Virus record (IMG/VR): IMGVR_UViG_3300021957_005605
Span: 1 to 35,784 of that record
Reading direction: 5' to 3' (one strand)
DNA: 35,784 nt
DNA from: a virus
Part shown: one piece after another, positions 7,268-14,597 of the stretch
Layout of the letters: the number at the start of each line of letters is the position of its first letter
Numbering within the stretch: the stretch's first letter is position 1
Position numbers and translations under genes: made by a program
Notes under the pieces: model-generated
The model's input: the letters and a program-made list of their open reading frames with translations, nothing else
Told to the model about the DNA's origin: nothing
The model's database searches: none

Positions 7268-7457
7268 AATTGCTGACTTAATTCATAAATCTCTATTAAA
7301 GTTCGACCCTGATGGTATTGTTGGCTTTGTGAATGGTGTTAGTATGGATCTTCATCCTTCTGATGGATATCTTGTTTCTACTAAAAAAACTATCAAGGTT
7401 TCTGATATGAATGGCAAATGGTATAAAATTTCTGTAGAAGAAATAGATGCTAACTAA
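7248..7457 (+). CDS. Hypothetical small protein
   Basis: The protein has 69 residues and starts at ATG 7248 with GGAGG at 7237-7241. The frame is open further upstream, but that part overlaps the tryptophan-rich gene. The protein has one helix (CDKIADLIHKSLLKF) and then strands with GFVNGVSMDLHP, STKKTIKVSD and WYKISVEE. Unknown function; overlaps the next gene by 11 bases. Confidence 0.75.
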   Translation: MLAYCDKIADLIHKSLLKFDPDGIVGFVNGVSMDLHPSDGYLVSTKKTIKVSDMNGKWYKISVEEIDAN

Positions 7458-7866
7458 TATAGATAACATATTAGATGCTGATATTGCTCACCCAGTTATT
7501 AAGAAGGCAGCTAGAAAACTGAAAAAAGATCAGTACTTCATGCCTTCTGAATTCTTTTTAAAATTAACTCGTCATGACTCAGAAGTTCTTGGTGAAATGG
7601 CAGCTATTTTAACTGATGAAGAGATTCCTGATGCACAAAAAGGAGACGAGTATAATAATATTATTTTATTAGCATCTATTCTCTCTATGGCTGAAGGAGT
7701 TTATCTTGAAACAGAAGACGATGCTTTTGAAGCTACGAGAATGGCAGCAATAATGTGTATTGCAAATCATTTACATCGTAGAGGACATGTAGCTTGTTAT
7801 TTTGATAACTTTACATTTGGTCCTGAAGGTTTAGAAAAAGTTATTATGGAGAGAATTAATGAGTAA
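7447..7866 (+). CDS. Hypothetical phage protein
   Basis: This 139-residue protein is largely helical and acidic, with a MAEGVYLETEDDAFEATRMAAIM helix block and an HLHRRGH basic patch. I cannot assign a family. It overlaps both neighbours by a few bases, so it is translated as part of the 6840 operon. Confidence 0.75.
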   Translation: MLTNIDNILDADIAHPVIKKAARKLKKDQYFMPSEFFLKLTRHDSEVLGEMAAILTDEEIPDAQKGDEYNNIILLASILSMAEGVYLETEDDAFEATRMAAIMCIANHLHRRGHVACYFDNFTFGPEGLEKVIMERINE

Positions 7867-8239
7867 GCTTGATAAGGTTGTGATAGGTGGAATATATCAA
7901 TATGTTCATGAGTCAGGTGATATAGTTTACAGAGGAAGTACAACTCATAAAGAAAATCGTTACGGTACTATTTTAGAAAATGTAGATAGTTGGCATCGTC
8001 AAGGTGAACGATTTAAAAGTAATTGGAAATATTCTTGGACAGTTTTTAGAAGTAACCTTCGAAGACCGTTTGGTGATAAAGTAACTATTGAATGGTGTGT
8101 AGAACCAAAAGAAATGATGTATGGTGAATTACTAGAATTAGAAGGTAACAAAATAAGAGAAGGTCATGATATAGGTCAATGTTATCTTAATCATGATCCT
8201 GACCCACTAGCAACTTGGAAAAAATATAACAAAGGATAA
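7859..8239 (+). CDS. GIY-YIG-like nuclease domain protein
   Basis: The 126-residue protein opens with GGIYQYVHESGDIVYRGSTT (residues 10-29). The spacing of GIY to VYRGS matches GIY-YIG nucleases, with YRG in place of YIG. A later ELLELEGNKIREG helix could provide the catalytic glutamate, and R44/R51 the arginine. It may be a stand-alone homing-type or repair nuclease; no linked NUMOD motif is seen within it. It overlaps the previous gene by 8 bases and ends 19 bases before the next. Confidence 0.65.
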   Translation: MSKLDKVVIGGIYQYVHESGDIVYRGSTTHKENRYGTILENVDSWHRQGERFKSNWKYSWTVFRSNLRRPFGDKVTIEWCVEPKEMMYGELLELEGNKIREGHDIGQCYLNHDPDPLATWKKYNKG

Positions 8240-8257
8240 AAATGATCCAGGAGACTT

Positions 8258-8479
8258 ATGAATCTGACTTTATTGAAATGGGCTGCAACATTGACTCTAA
8301 TAGTAGGAGCAACAACCGCAGCACTAAACATATATCCAATGTACATAATTCTGAACACATTTGGCGGGATATTGTGGACTACTGCAGGAATTATTATGAA
8401 GGACAAGCCGCTGATAGCGACAAATAGTTGTTTAACTTTAATTTATGGTTTAGGTGCATTATATGCGATTTATATTTGA
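8258..8479 (+). CDS. Small two-helix membrane protein
   Basis: The 73-residue protein has two hydrophobic helices (about residues 5-25 and 28-46) and a third hydrophobic C-terminal stretch. It resembles small DUF6552-like membrane proteins of marine phages, though I am unsure of the family. CAGGAG precedes the ATG. Another frame is open here (8242-8427), but its codon use and lack of ribosome-binding site make it a shadow. It overlaps the phosphomannomutase gene by 17 bases. Confidence 0.75.
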   Translation: MNLTLLKWAATLTLIVGATTAALNIYPMYIILNTFGGILWTTAGIIMKDKPLIATNSCLTLIYGLGALYAIYI

Positions 8480-9182
8480 TGTTGACGGTACATTAACTCC
8501 TAGTAGACAGCGCATAGATTTAGGCTTCGAAAAATATTTCATGGACTTCTGCGAAGATAATGAAGTATATTTTGTTACTGGATCAGATAGACAAAAGACT
8601 TTGGATCAGCTCGGCGTTGAAATATACGACCGAGCTGTTCGTGTATATAATTGTTCAGGTAATAGTGTATGGGAAAAAGATGTCTGTGTGCACGGAAAAA
8701 CCTGGGTTCCTGAACCTGAAGTCTATGATGAGTTAATCTATCTTATGATGGATACAAAATACCCTTATGAATTTACTGGACGTCATATTGAAGGAAGACC
8801 TGGCTGTCTTAACTTTTCTGTAGTTGGACGAAATGCTGATTGGCTTCATAGACAAAAGTATAAAGAGTTTGATAAAAAGAATAATGAACGTGCAATGATG
8901 GTAGAACGGTTTAACTCTAAGTTTCCTGACCTTCAAGCTACTATAGGAGGAGAAACTGGTCTTGATATTTTTCCTAAAGGATGGGATAAAAGTCAAATAG
9001 CTAAAATGCATTTTGAAGATTGCTCAGATGTTTATTTCTTCGGTGATAAAATGGAAGAAGGAGGTAATGACCTTACTCTTGCTGAAGAAGTAATAAAAAG
9101 AGGGGGTCAAGTTTTTGCTGTAACCGATTATATGGATACTTGGGACACTCTCCTAACTCTCAATACTAATTTTGATAAATAA
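8463..9182 (+). CDS. Phosphomannomutase-type HAD enzyme (PMM family)
   Basis: The 239-residue protein matches eukaryotic-type phosphomannomutases (HAD class IIB) along its length. It has FDVDGTLTPSRQRI (D6 nucleophile, D8 acid/base), VTGSDRQK, a cap region with GRHIEGRPGCLNFSVVGR and the substrate loop ETGLDIFPKGWDKSQ. VYFFGDKMEEGGND, with the metal-binding aspartate, follows. The family interconverts mannose-6- and mannose-1-phosphate, feeding GDP-mannose and cell-surface glycans. The conserved cap residues argue for a true mutase rather than a generic phosphatase. ATG 8463 is preferred to GTG 8454. Confidence 0.87.
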   Translation: MRFIFDVDGTLTPSRQRIDLGFEKYFMDFCEDNEVYFVTGSDRQKTLDQLGVEIYDRAVRVYNCSGNSVWEKDVCVHGKTWVPEPEVYDELIYLMMDTKYPYEFTGRHIEGRPGCLNFSVVGRNADWLHRQKYKEFDKKNNERAMMVERFNSKFPDLQATIGGETGLDIFPKGWDKSQIAKMHFEDCSDVYFFGDKMEEGGNDLTLAEEVIKRGGQVFAVTDYMDTWDTLLTLNTNFDK

Positions 9183-9249
9183 CTAAAACTGATTGAAGTT
9201 CTAAGATATACTATGGATTTACTAACTTTAATAGTAGAAAGTAGTATGA

Positions 9250-9732
9250 ATGATAGATCCAGTAACAGCAATAGCTGGTGCTACCGCAGCTTATAATGGT
9301 ATTAAGAAAGCGATTGGCGTCGGCAAAGAATTACATGATATGGCAGGCACATTGAGTCAATGGGCTGGCGCAATGTCTGATTTAGATTTTTCTCATAGTC
9401 AGGCAGAAAATCCACCATTGTTCAAGAAAATATTTGGTGCAAGCCAAGTAGAACAATCCGCATTAGAAGCATGGGGACATAAGCAAAAAGCTAAGGAGAT
9501 GCGTGAGGAGCTTCGTTCTCACATTTCTCTGTTTTATGGACCCTCAGCCTGGGATGAAATAGTACGTATTGAAGGAGATATGCGTAAAAAGCGTAGAGAG
9601 CAAGTTTACGCTGCTGAAGAGAGAAAACAAAAAATAATTGAATGGACCGTTGGTTTATTGCTAGCCGTAGCTTTATCAGCAGTATTAGGTTTTATTATTT
9701 ACATGATAGGATTAGGTAACGGTTCTTGGTAG
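9250..9732 (+). CDS. Conserved phage protein with C-terminal membrane helix
   Basis: The 160-residue protein starts with a small-residue helix (PVTAIAGATAAYNGIKKAIGVGKEL). A soluble, charged middle section with ALEAWGHKQKAKEMREELR follows, then one strong membrane helix (about 128-153, WTVGLLLAVALSAVLGFIIY). Similar tail-anchored proteins are conserved in T4-like marine phages without known function. The ATG at 9250 is chosen over the out-of-frame ATG at 9246. The 67 bases before it show no convincing promoter. Confidence 0.75.
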   Translation: MIDPVTAIAGATAAYNGIKKAIGVGKELHDMAGTLSQWAGAMSDLDFSHSQAENPPLFKKIFGASQVEQSALEAWGHKQKAKEMREELRSHISLFYGPSAWDEIVRIEGDMRKKRREQVYAAEERKQKIIEWTVGLLLAVALSAVLGFIIYMIGLGNGSW

Positions 9733-9914
9733 AGTTAGCGCTATCAATAGTAGCAGCTACTCATATATGGATTAACGGTAGTAACGTTTTAGTTAAAGTG
9801 TGTAAATATTATGCCGAACGAGATATAAGTAGATTGTATTATCATTTTCCATACACAGTAACGATAGGTTATGATCAAAGATGTCCTCTAAAAATAAAAG
9901 TACCCAAAAAGTAG
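9726..9914 (+). CDS. Hypothetical small protein, TTG start
   Basis: The frame encodes 62 residues with a hydrophobic N-terminus (LALSIVAATHIWI) and a basic end (KIKVPKK). There is no ATG in frame, and the TTG at 9726 overlaps the stop of the previous gene. The composition is plausible and it fills the interval between two genes, but the missing ribosome-binding site keeps confidence modest. Confidence 0.5.
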   Translation: MVELALSIVAATHIWINGSNVLVKVCKYYAERDISRLYYHFPYTVTIGYDQRCPLKIKVPKK

Positions 9915-10117
9915 GGATTATTAAAAGAATATTTAGTGATGAGTATGTGATTACAATATGGATAGAGGGAACAATAGGTAAAGAAAAAAATGTGTTTCAC
10001 CTATCTGAGCTTAACAAGCTAACAAATACTCACTTAAAAGGTAAAGATATGCAAGGGCATGGCATTGAGTACAAATCAGTCAAGCCTTTTGATTACTTAG
10101 TTAAAAAGATTTATTAA
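9881..10117 (+). CDS. Hypothetical beta-rich small protein
   Basis: The protein has 78 residues: a basic N-terminus, then VGIIKRIFSDEYVITIWIEGTIGKE and a VFHLSELNKL strand. The pattern suggests a small beta-barrel. No family recognised. It overlaps the previous frame by 34 bases and is coupled to the next by TAATG. Confidence 0.65.
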   Translation: MSSKNKSTQKVGIIKRIFSDEYVITIWIEGTIGKEKNVFHLSELNKLTNTHLKGKDMQGHGIEYKSVKPFDYLVKKIY

Positions 10118-10257
10118 TGCGTTGGTATGATTATGCAGTATGTATTTGGTTTGCTTGGCAGATAGCCGGAGGGTTATTTTATCTTAATTTAGTGACGATA
10201 ATTTTTGGAATGATTGGATATAAATTATATGAGGATTACAGAGTCGGAAAGTTCTGA
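10117..10257 (+). CDS. 46-residue membrane peptide
   Basis: A short frame starts at ATG 10117 overlapping the previous stop and ends at TGA 10255-10257. It encodes an aromatic-rich hydrophobic segment (WFAWQIAGGLFYLNLVTIIF, about residues 11-30) with a charged C-terminus. It is likely a single-pass inner-membrane peptide. It exactly fills the gap to the next gene and overlaps it by 29 bases. Confidence 0.65.
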   Translation: MRWYDYAVCIWFAWQIAGGLFYLNLVTIIFGMIGYKLYEDYRVGKF

Positions 10258-10582
10258 GGATCTAAATAATAGATCTTCAACAGCAATAACGGAAAATTTG
10301 CTTAATACTTATTTCTTCAAACAAGTTAAAATTAATATTAACTTGGCTGTTCCCCTCTATCTAATAGCTGCATATGCCTACTATATAGAAGATGATCCTT
10401 TAATTTCAGATGACTGTTTCGATTGGTTAGCTAAATTATTAAAAGAGCATTGGGAAGAGATTACTCATTATCATAAAAAATATCTTACTCTCGATGATCT
10501 TAATGCCGGGACATTCCTTGGCGAGTACCCTTCAATAGTGAAAGGTGCTGTAAGTGATTTGAGAATAAGTAATGTCTTATGA
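10229..10582 (+). CDS. Conserved phage protein, DNA-ligase-adenylation-like fragment
   Basis: The 117-residue protein starts MRITESESSEDLNNRSS, a beginning I recall from many T4-like marine phage proteins. Its middle (AAYAYYIEDDPLISDDCFDWLAKLL) resembles the N-terminal helix pair of NAD-dependent DNA ligases (YY..d.P.isD..yD.L). It lacks the KXDG active site, so it is at most a domain Ia-like relative. ATG 10229 follows an in-frame TTG at 10214; the family's start supports the ATG. Confidence 0.7.
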   Translation: MRITESESSEDLNNRSSTAITENLLNTYFFKQVKININLAVPLYLIAAYAYYIEDDPLISDDCFDWLAKLLKEHWEEITHYHKKYLTLDDLNAGTFLGEYPSIVKGAVSDLRISNVL

Positions 10583-10796
10583 AGATGATAGTTTAAAAGA
10601 ATCAGCTAGATTGTTCTGGTTGATAAAGGGTCATTTAAAAACTACGGATGATACTTTAAGAAGTAGTCATAACAGTTATTTTAAACGCCTCTGGGTAGCT
10701 GGGTCTAACGGAGCTCCTTTATATGAGTATGAAGATGGTTTTGAAGAAGCTTGGATAGAGTATCAAAACAATGTATCTCACAAAGAAAAGAAATAA
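10572..10796 (+). CDS. Hypothetical small acidic protein
   Basis: The protein has 74 residues, starts MSYEDDSLKESARLFWLIKGH and contains YFKRLWVAGSNGAPLYEYEDGFEEAW. It is soluble and mixed helix and loop. It overlaps the previous gene by 11 bases. No function recognised. Confidence 0.7.
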   Translation: MSYEDDSLKESARLFWLIKGHLKTTDDTLRSSHNSYFKRLWVAGSNGAPLYEYEDGFEEAWIEYQNNVSHKEKK

Positions 10797-10941
10797 ATAT
10801 ATTTTATATGATCTTAATGAAAAGATACTAATAATTACATCTCATAAAGGTGTAGTGAAAGAAATAATGGAAGCACAGCGTGATGTTGAAAATAAACAAT
10901 CAGTATTTAAATCCAGTGATATTGATTCCGGCGAGATATGA
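10771..10941 (+). CDS. 56-residue hypothetical protein
   Basis: An ATG frame of 56 residues bridges the gap between the 10572 gene and kdsB, ending at TGA 10939-10941. The product has a basic start (LTKKRNKYILYDL), a hydrophobic strand (KILIITSHKGVV) and an acidic end. The composition is protein-like, but it overlaps kdsB by 59 bases, so I rate it as probable only. Confidence 0.5.
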   Translation: MYLTKKRNKYILYDLNEKILIITSHKGVVKEIMEAQRDVENKQSVFKSSDIDSGEI

Positions 10942-11581
10942 TTCTTCGCGCTTTCCTGGTAAACCTTTAACTCTCTTAAATAATAAACCAATGGTGTCGA
11001 TGGTATACGATAAATGTATAGCATCTGGTTTTGATGTGTTTGTAGTTACTGATAGCAGACAAGTATCTCATTGTATACCTTATAAACATGTAATATTTAC
11101 TGATGATGCTTTTAATGGTACAGAGAGATGTAAGTTAGCATTAGCAAATGAAAAATTAATGCAATATGATACTATTATTAACGTTCAAGGGGACATGCCA
11201 GACATTACTCCTGATATTATTCATTCAGTTTATAATTGTTTAAAACAAGGTTGGGATATTGCAACTGCTTATACAGAGATGCCTGAGCATCTTCTCTCTG
11301 ACCCTAATTCAGTTAAATTAATTCATAATACCTCATTTGCAAACTGGTTTGGAAGAGGAACTAATTATGGTTCTCATCATCTAGGTGTATATGGCTATAC
11401 TAGAGATATTCTCAAACATTACCCTAAAGAAGAATCTAAGCATGAGAAAATAGAAAAACTCGAGCAACTCCGTTGGCTTGATTCAGGCACAACTATTGGA
11501 GTAACTCGAGTCGATTTTAACGGTATTGAGATCAACTCTCCAGAAGATGTTGATCGATGGCATGCTAACCAATCTTCATAA
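10883..11581 (+). CDS. kdsB: CMP-KDO synthetase (3-deoxy-manno-octulosonate cytidylyltransferase)
   Basis: The 232-residue protein contains the KdsB signature series: ILIPARYDSSRFPGKPL (14-30) for CTP binding, FNGTERC, INVQGDMPDI with the metal-binding aspartate, HHLGVYGYTRDIL, EKLEQLRWLDSG and a C-terminal SPEDVDR. It transfers CMP to KDO, the activation step before KDO enters lipopolysaccharide or capsule. It is slightly shorter than the roughly 248-residue bacterial enzymes. The usual VDTPEDL is INSPEDV here, so one likely metal-binding Asp is Asn. ATG 10883 is preferred to GTG 10880. It pairs functionally with kdsA at 25159. Confidence 0.9.
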   Translation: MLKINNQYLNPVILIPARYDSSRFPGKPLTLLNNKPMVSMVYDKCIASGFDVFVVTDSRQVSHCIPYKHVIFTDDAFNGTERCKLALANEKLMQYDTIINVQGDMPDITPDIIHSVYNCLKQGWDIATAYTEMPEHLLSDPNSVKLIHNTSFANWFGRGTNYGSHHLGVYGYTRDILKHYPKEESKHEKIEKLEQLRWLDSGTTIGVTRVDFNGIEINSPEDVDRWHANQSS

Positions 11582-12047
11582 GAAACTGACCTATTCTACC
11601 TACAAACGGTAATAGAGCTAAAGCCATTATTAAATTCATTCCTGTATGTGCTACTGCTATTCGTAACGTATCCCCTTTAGGCATACCATCTGATACAAAG
11701 AATCCAGCAAGCCATATTGTTCCTGTAGTCCCTATGTTAGCTCCTAACACAGCAGCTACAGCAGCAGGTAAAGGAAGAGCTCCAGATGCTACTAATGCAA
11801 TAATTGCTGTAGTTGATAATGATGACGATTGCCATAATAAAGTCATGACTATTCCACCGATAAACATATAAATCGGATTACCTAAAAAGAATTGTAGGTG
11901 GTCCATATTACCCATTGACTTCATACCTCCTGAGAAAGTTTTGAGGCCAATATAAAAAATCACCAGTCCAACAAGAGCGGTGATTACGGGGTTTCCTAGA
12001 TCCATTTTCTTTACCTTTTTCCATAGTTTATTTGCTTTATTACTCAT
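11565..12047 (-). CDS. Na+/phosphate cotransporter family protein, single repeat
   Basis: The 160-residue membrane protein lies opposite the surrounding genes. It has about four hydrophobic helices and the PF02690 signatures LWQSSSLSTTAII (QSSS at 73-76) and LGANIGTTGT (102-108). Full NptA/YjbB transporters have two inverted copies of this unit; this one has a single copy, so it must dimerise or act as a partner. A role in phosphate import during infection is inferred. AAGAGGT precedes the start on the minus strand. It converges on kdsB with a 17-base overlap. Confidence 0.87.
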   Translation of the reverse strand: MSNKANKLWKKVKKMDLGNPVITALVGLVIFYIGLKTFSGGMKSMGNMDHLQFFLGNPIYMFIGGIVMTLLWQSSSLSTTAIIALVASGALPLPAAVAAVLGANIGTTGTIWLAGFFVSDGMPKGDTLRIAVAHTGMNLIMALALLPFVGRIGQFLMKIG

Positions 12048-12142
12048 TGATACCTCTTAAATAACCAATATAGTAATTTAGGCTGTCTAGTATATAAATT
12101 CATAAAACTTTCATATTTCTACTAACTCCTTGTAAACAAATA

Positions 12143-12192
12143 AAACCTTTTTTCACAAAACAGTTGCATTACGCCTTAGAATATACTATATT
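12143..12192 (+). promoter_or_regulatory. Early sigma70-type promoter with upstream box
   Basis: AACCTTTTTTCACAAAACAG runs into TTGCAT (12164-12169), then 17 bases and TATATT (12187-12192). The upstream stretch is almost identical to that before the 6054 promoter. AAGGAGATAT and ATG 12220 follow. The 12048-12142 stretch, which separates this from the opposite-strand transporter, shows only a possible minus-strand -10 (TATACT). Confidence 0.83.
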
Positions 12193-12219
12193 ATATGTAT
12201 AGAAAGAAGGAGATATCAA

Positions 12220-12486
12220 ATGATCAAGTCAATCTGGTGCGAAGATGTAACAATACCTGCAGAGATGAAAGCAGGCTCTCGCTTGACTTATAATTATATT
12301 TCAGGTGGAAGCTATCCTGATTATAACTTCTCTGAAGTATCATCTTTTATTGCAATTGCTGAGCAATCAGATATTGAACGTGCTGTAGAGTCTCTTTTGA
12401 CTCAAGCTGATGATCATAACCATGTCTTTATCGAAGGTTTTGATCGTAAAGAAGATGGATCATTTGAAGTCGTATTAGGTTCTTAA
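12220..12486 (+). CDS. Hypothetical phage early protein
   Basis: The 88-residue acidic protein starts MIKSIWCEDVTIPAEMKAGS. It alternates strands with an ERAVESLLTQADD helix and ends FEVVLGS. Not recognised. It is first in a promoter-led cluster with a strong ribosome-binding site (AAGGAGATAT), suggesting high early expression. Confidence 0.85.
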   Translation: MIKSIWCEDVTIPAEMKAGSRLTYNYISGGSYPDYNFSEVSSFIAIAEQSDIERAVESLLTQADDHNHVFIEGFDRKEDGSFEVVLGS

Positions 12487-12499
12487 GAGGAGATATAGA

Positions 12500-12889
12500 A
12501 TGACTGATAGTTTATATATGAATGTTAAAGATGGAATTACATATGAAGAAGCAATGAACTTTAAGTTTATTCCTGTAAGCGCTGAACAAGCTGAGTTAAT
12601 TACTAGAGCTGATCGTTCACATTTTGATAAATCTGGAATCTATAGAGTGCTTTCAGGTTCTCGTGGAGTTATCGAAGAAGTTGTTCTTCAAGAAGGTAAG
12701 CTTGAAATCTTAACTAAAGAAGAAGCTACTCAATGTATGATTGACGATGATATGGATGAAGAAGAAATCCAAGGTGCAAAAGATTATATCGAGGAGTGGT
12801 ATTATATAGATATTGATCCTGAATTTAGTGGAGCTCTTGTCTATGGTTATACCGAAGAAGATTATGATACTTTTGTACAAGTTATATAA
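12500..12889 (+). CDS. Hypothetical acidic protein
   Basis: The 129-residue, strongly acidic protein has MIDDDMDEEEIQGAKDYIEEWYYIDIDPE near its C-terminus. AGAGGAGATAT lies directly before the ATG. Acidic early proteins of this type sometimes mimic DNA or bind host factors, but nothing specific supports that here. It is coupled to the next gene by TAATG. Confidence 0.83.
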   Translation: MTDSLYMNVKDGITYEEAMNFKFIPVSAEQAELITRADRSHFDKSGIYRVLSGSRGVIEEVVLQEGKLEILTKEEATQCMIDDDMDEEEIQGAKDYIEEWYYIDIDPEFSGALVYGYTEEDYDTFVQVI

Positions 12890-13101
12890 TGTCAAAGTAT
12901 GATAATCGTCATGGAGGTCCTTATGATCGAGGAGGAGCAGACAGCTATTATCGTCGTGGTTTGAGACCTCATTACTTTGTAGGTGATACATATCGATCTG
13001 AAGCTGTTATGGAAGATGGTATGACATCTGAAGAAATAGAAGCTTACCTTGCCGGTTACGATGATAACGAAAAAATAGGAAATTATAAAGATTATGGTTA
13101 A
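12889..13101 (+). CDS. Conserved phage protein starting MSKYDNRHGGPYDRG
   Basis: The 70-residue protein has a distinctive N-terminal motif (RHGGPYDRGGADSYYRRG, then PHYF) that I recall in many marine phage genomes. A MTSEEIEAYLAGYDD helix follows. It may be a small nucleic-acid- or protein-binding factor; function is unknown. It is coupled to both neighbours by short overlaps. Confidence 0.8.
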   Translation: MSKYDNRHGGPYDRGGADSYYRRGLRPHYFVGDTYRSEAVMEDGMTSEEIEAYLAGYDDNEKIGNYKDYG

Positions 13102-13291
13102 AACTGTACACTATGTTGGATTTAGAGGAGATGAGTACGTTCGTGCTCATCGCATCTTTGGTAGTCCTGCAATGATTCATAAAGTGTACGACACTCGAGT
13201 ATTTACTGAAGTAGGTCATGATGATGTAGTTATTTTCGGGCCTAAGTATAAGTATTCAGAATATGTATGGGACGCTAGTGGGGACTGCTAA
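13094..13291 (+). CDS. Hypothetical small protein
   Basis: The protein has 65 residues, mainly beta strands (VHYVGFRGDEYVRAHRIFG, then DVVIFGPKYKYSEY) and a C-terminal cysteine. No family recognised. The ATG overlaps the previous gene by 8 bases, and its stop overlaps the next ATG. Confidence 0.75.
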   Translation: MVKTVHYVGFRGDEYVRAHRIFGSPAMIHKVYDTRVFTEVGHDDVVIFGPKYKYSEYVWDASGDC

Positions 13292-13509
13292 TGGAAGTAG
13301 TTTTTTTCGTTTTAATATTTTTTATCGGCGCTGTTGTATTTTTTACCTGGAGTGAATTGCAAGGCGTCGATAAAGTTATGTGGCAAAAAGATACTGAGAT
13401 GAAACAAAAAGTCCGTAAGCTTGAGTCTGATATTGTAGATTTAAATCGTACTATCAGTGAATTAAAACATGAACTAGCAGAAAGTGAGAAAGAAGATGAA
13501 CAGCTTTGA
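13291..13509 (+). CDS. Membrane-anchored coiled-coil protein
   Basis: The 72-residue protein has an N-terminal membrane helix (residues 3-19, VVFFVLIFFIGAVVFF) followed by a coiled coil (RKLESDIVDLNRTISELKHELAESE). This plan resembles inner-membrane spanins, but no outer-membrane partner is adjacent. I leave it as a membrane-tethered coiled coil. Confidence 0.75.
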   Translation: MEVVFFVLIFFIGAVVFFTWSELQGVDKVMWQKDTEMKQKVRKLESDIVDLNRTISELKHELAESEKEDEQL

Positions 13510-13657
13510 AAATTTGGTAATGGAAGATATCTTAAAATGGAAATCACAAAAAGGAATCGATTTTGTTGCTGTTAAAGATTTAATTGAAGCTTATTGGAAG
13601 GATTATTTTAATGGACAGCGGCTTGTTGGAAATGAGAATTTTGAATGCATCGGATAA
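13496..13657 (+). CDS. 53-residue hypothetical protein
   Basis: A frame from ATG 13496 to TAA 13655-13657 encodes MNSFENLVMEDILKWKSQKG followed by a VKDLIEAYWKDYFNG helix. It overlaps the coiled-coil gene by 14 bases and the next by 47. It has natural composition and fills the gap, so it is probably real. Confidence 0.6.
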   Translation: MNSFENLVMEDILKWKSQKGIDFVAVKDLIEAYWKDYFNGQRLVGNENFECIG

Positions 13658-13766
13658 GGCTGCTGAAGCTCGATATCGCGTAGTAGAGTTAGAGAAAACT
13701 GTAAGTGAGCTTTGTAAAAAAGTTTCTGAACTAGAAAAAGCTTTGAAAGATAATAATGCAGCTTAA
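13611..13766 (+). CDS. Short coiled-coil protein
   Basis: The 51-residue protein has a clear heptad pattern (VVELEKTVSELCKKVSELEKAL, read as consecutive short heptads near residues 26-47). The frame extends upstream to a TTG at 13584, but GGAAGG before ATG 13611 favours the shorter form. It may pair with the coiled coil of the 13291 protein. Confidence 0.65.
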   Translation: MDSGLLEMRILNASDKAAEARYRVVELEKTVSELCKKVSELEKALKDNNAA

Positions 13767-14394
13767 TCATTTACATGAACACCAGCATATGTATTTTTAT
13801 TACTGGGGCCCTCTACTTTGTAGAATTGATATAGATGAGAATCTGTATAATTTTATATCATCTTGTGTAAATAAACCTCAACAAGAAAATAATAGGTTTA
13901 AACATAACGTAGATAAGTTAGAAAGAGAGTATGAACTGACCGGTAATGAGAAAATAACATTTAACGAATTATTTTCTCCTTATATCACAAAATATGTTGA
14001 AGCACATAATAAAACATGGCAACCTTATGCTAAACCGGTTAAAGATGAATTTGTATGTGCTAATGCATGGATAAACTTTCAAGGAAATAACGAAAGCAGA
14101 TCTCTTCACACTCACGTAGATAGCGATTTATCATTTGTAATATACTATGATATTCCTGATATTTTAATGAAAGAAGCCTCACTAGCTGAAACTGATGTTG
14201 TTCCTGGAGCTATCACTTTTTATAACGAATTACCTAAACCTCCTGAACCTCTATTTAAAAATATTAAATTAATTTCTCATATGCCTAAAATAAAAGAAGC
14301 ATTTATATTCCCAAGTTCTCTTCCTCACATGGTTAACTCATTTAAATCTGAATGTACAAGAATATCAATTGCAGGTAATTATATAAGGAAATAG
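13756..14394 (+). CDS. 2OG-Fe(II) oxygenase (4 of 7)
   Basis: The 212-residue protein has a helical N-terminal half. The core then follows: AWINFQG, SLHTHVDSDLSFVIYYDIP with HxD (H120, D122), PGAITFYNELP, EAFIFPSSLPHMVNSF (H191) and TRISIAGNY (R202). This matches the phage 2OG oxygenase type seen again at 23041, from which it differs mainly in loop lengths. The substrate is unknown. It overlaps the coiled-coil gene by 11 bases. Confidence 0.87.
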   Translation: MQLNHLHEHQHMYFYYWGPLLCRIDIDENLYNFISSCVNKPQQENNRFKHNVDKLEREYELTGNEKITFNELFSPYITKYVEAHNKTWQPYAKPVKDEFVCANAWINFQGNNESRSLHTHVDSDLSFVIYYDIPDILMKEASLAETDVVPGAITFYNELPKPPEPLFKNIKLISHMPKIKEAFIFPSSLPHMVNSFKSECTRISIAGNYIRK

Positions 14395-14396
14395 AA

Positions 14397-14597
14397 ATGT
14401 GGGTACTAATATGGTTAGCAATGGGGAACAGTGCGAATATTGAATATTTTCATGTCGATAGTTATGATAATAAAGATAAATGTATATCAGCTATGAAAAA
14501 TGCATCTGTTTTAGTTACTAATAAAAATCAAACTATAGATTGTTTATGGGTTTCAGGTTTAAGGACCGCACCAATAGAAAAAGGAGTGCTTGATTAA
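14397..14597 (+). CDS. Hypothetical small protein, possible export signal
   Basis: The 66-residue protein has a short hydrophobic start (MWVLIWLAMGNSA) and then a soluble region with two cysteines (KCISAMKNAS, IDCLW). The cysteines could form a disulfide if it is exported. No family recognised; coupled to the next gene by TAATG. Confidence 0.7.
   Translation: MWVLIWLAMGNSANIEYFHVDSYDNKDKCISAMKNASVLVTNKNQTIDCLWVSGLRTAPIEKGVLD

Noticed and set aside
8242-8427. 61-codon + strand frame overlapping the small membrane protein
   Set aside because: The 8258 frame has CAGGAG before its ATG and a sensible membrane-protein sequence; this one is asparagine- and serine-rich with no ribosome-binding site.
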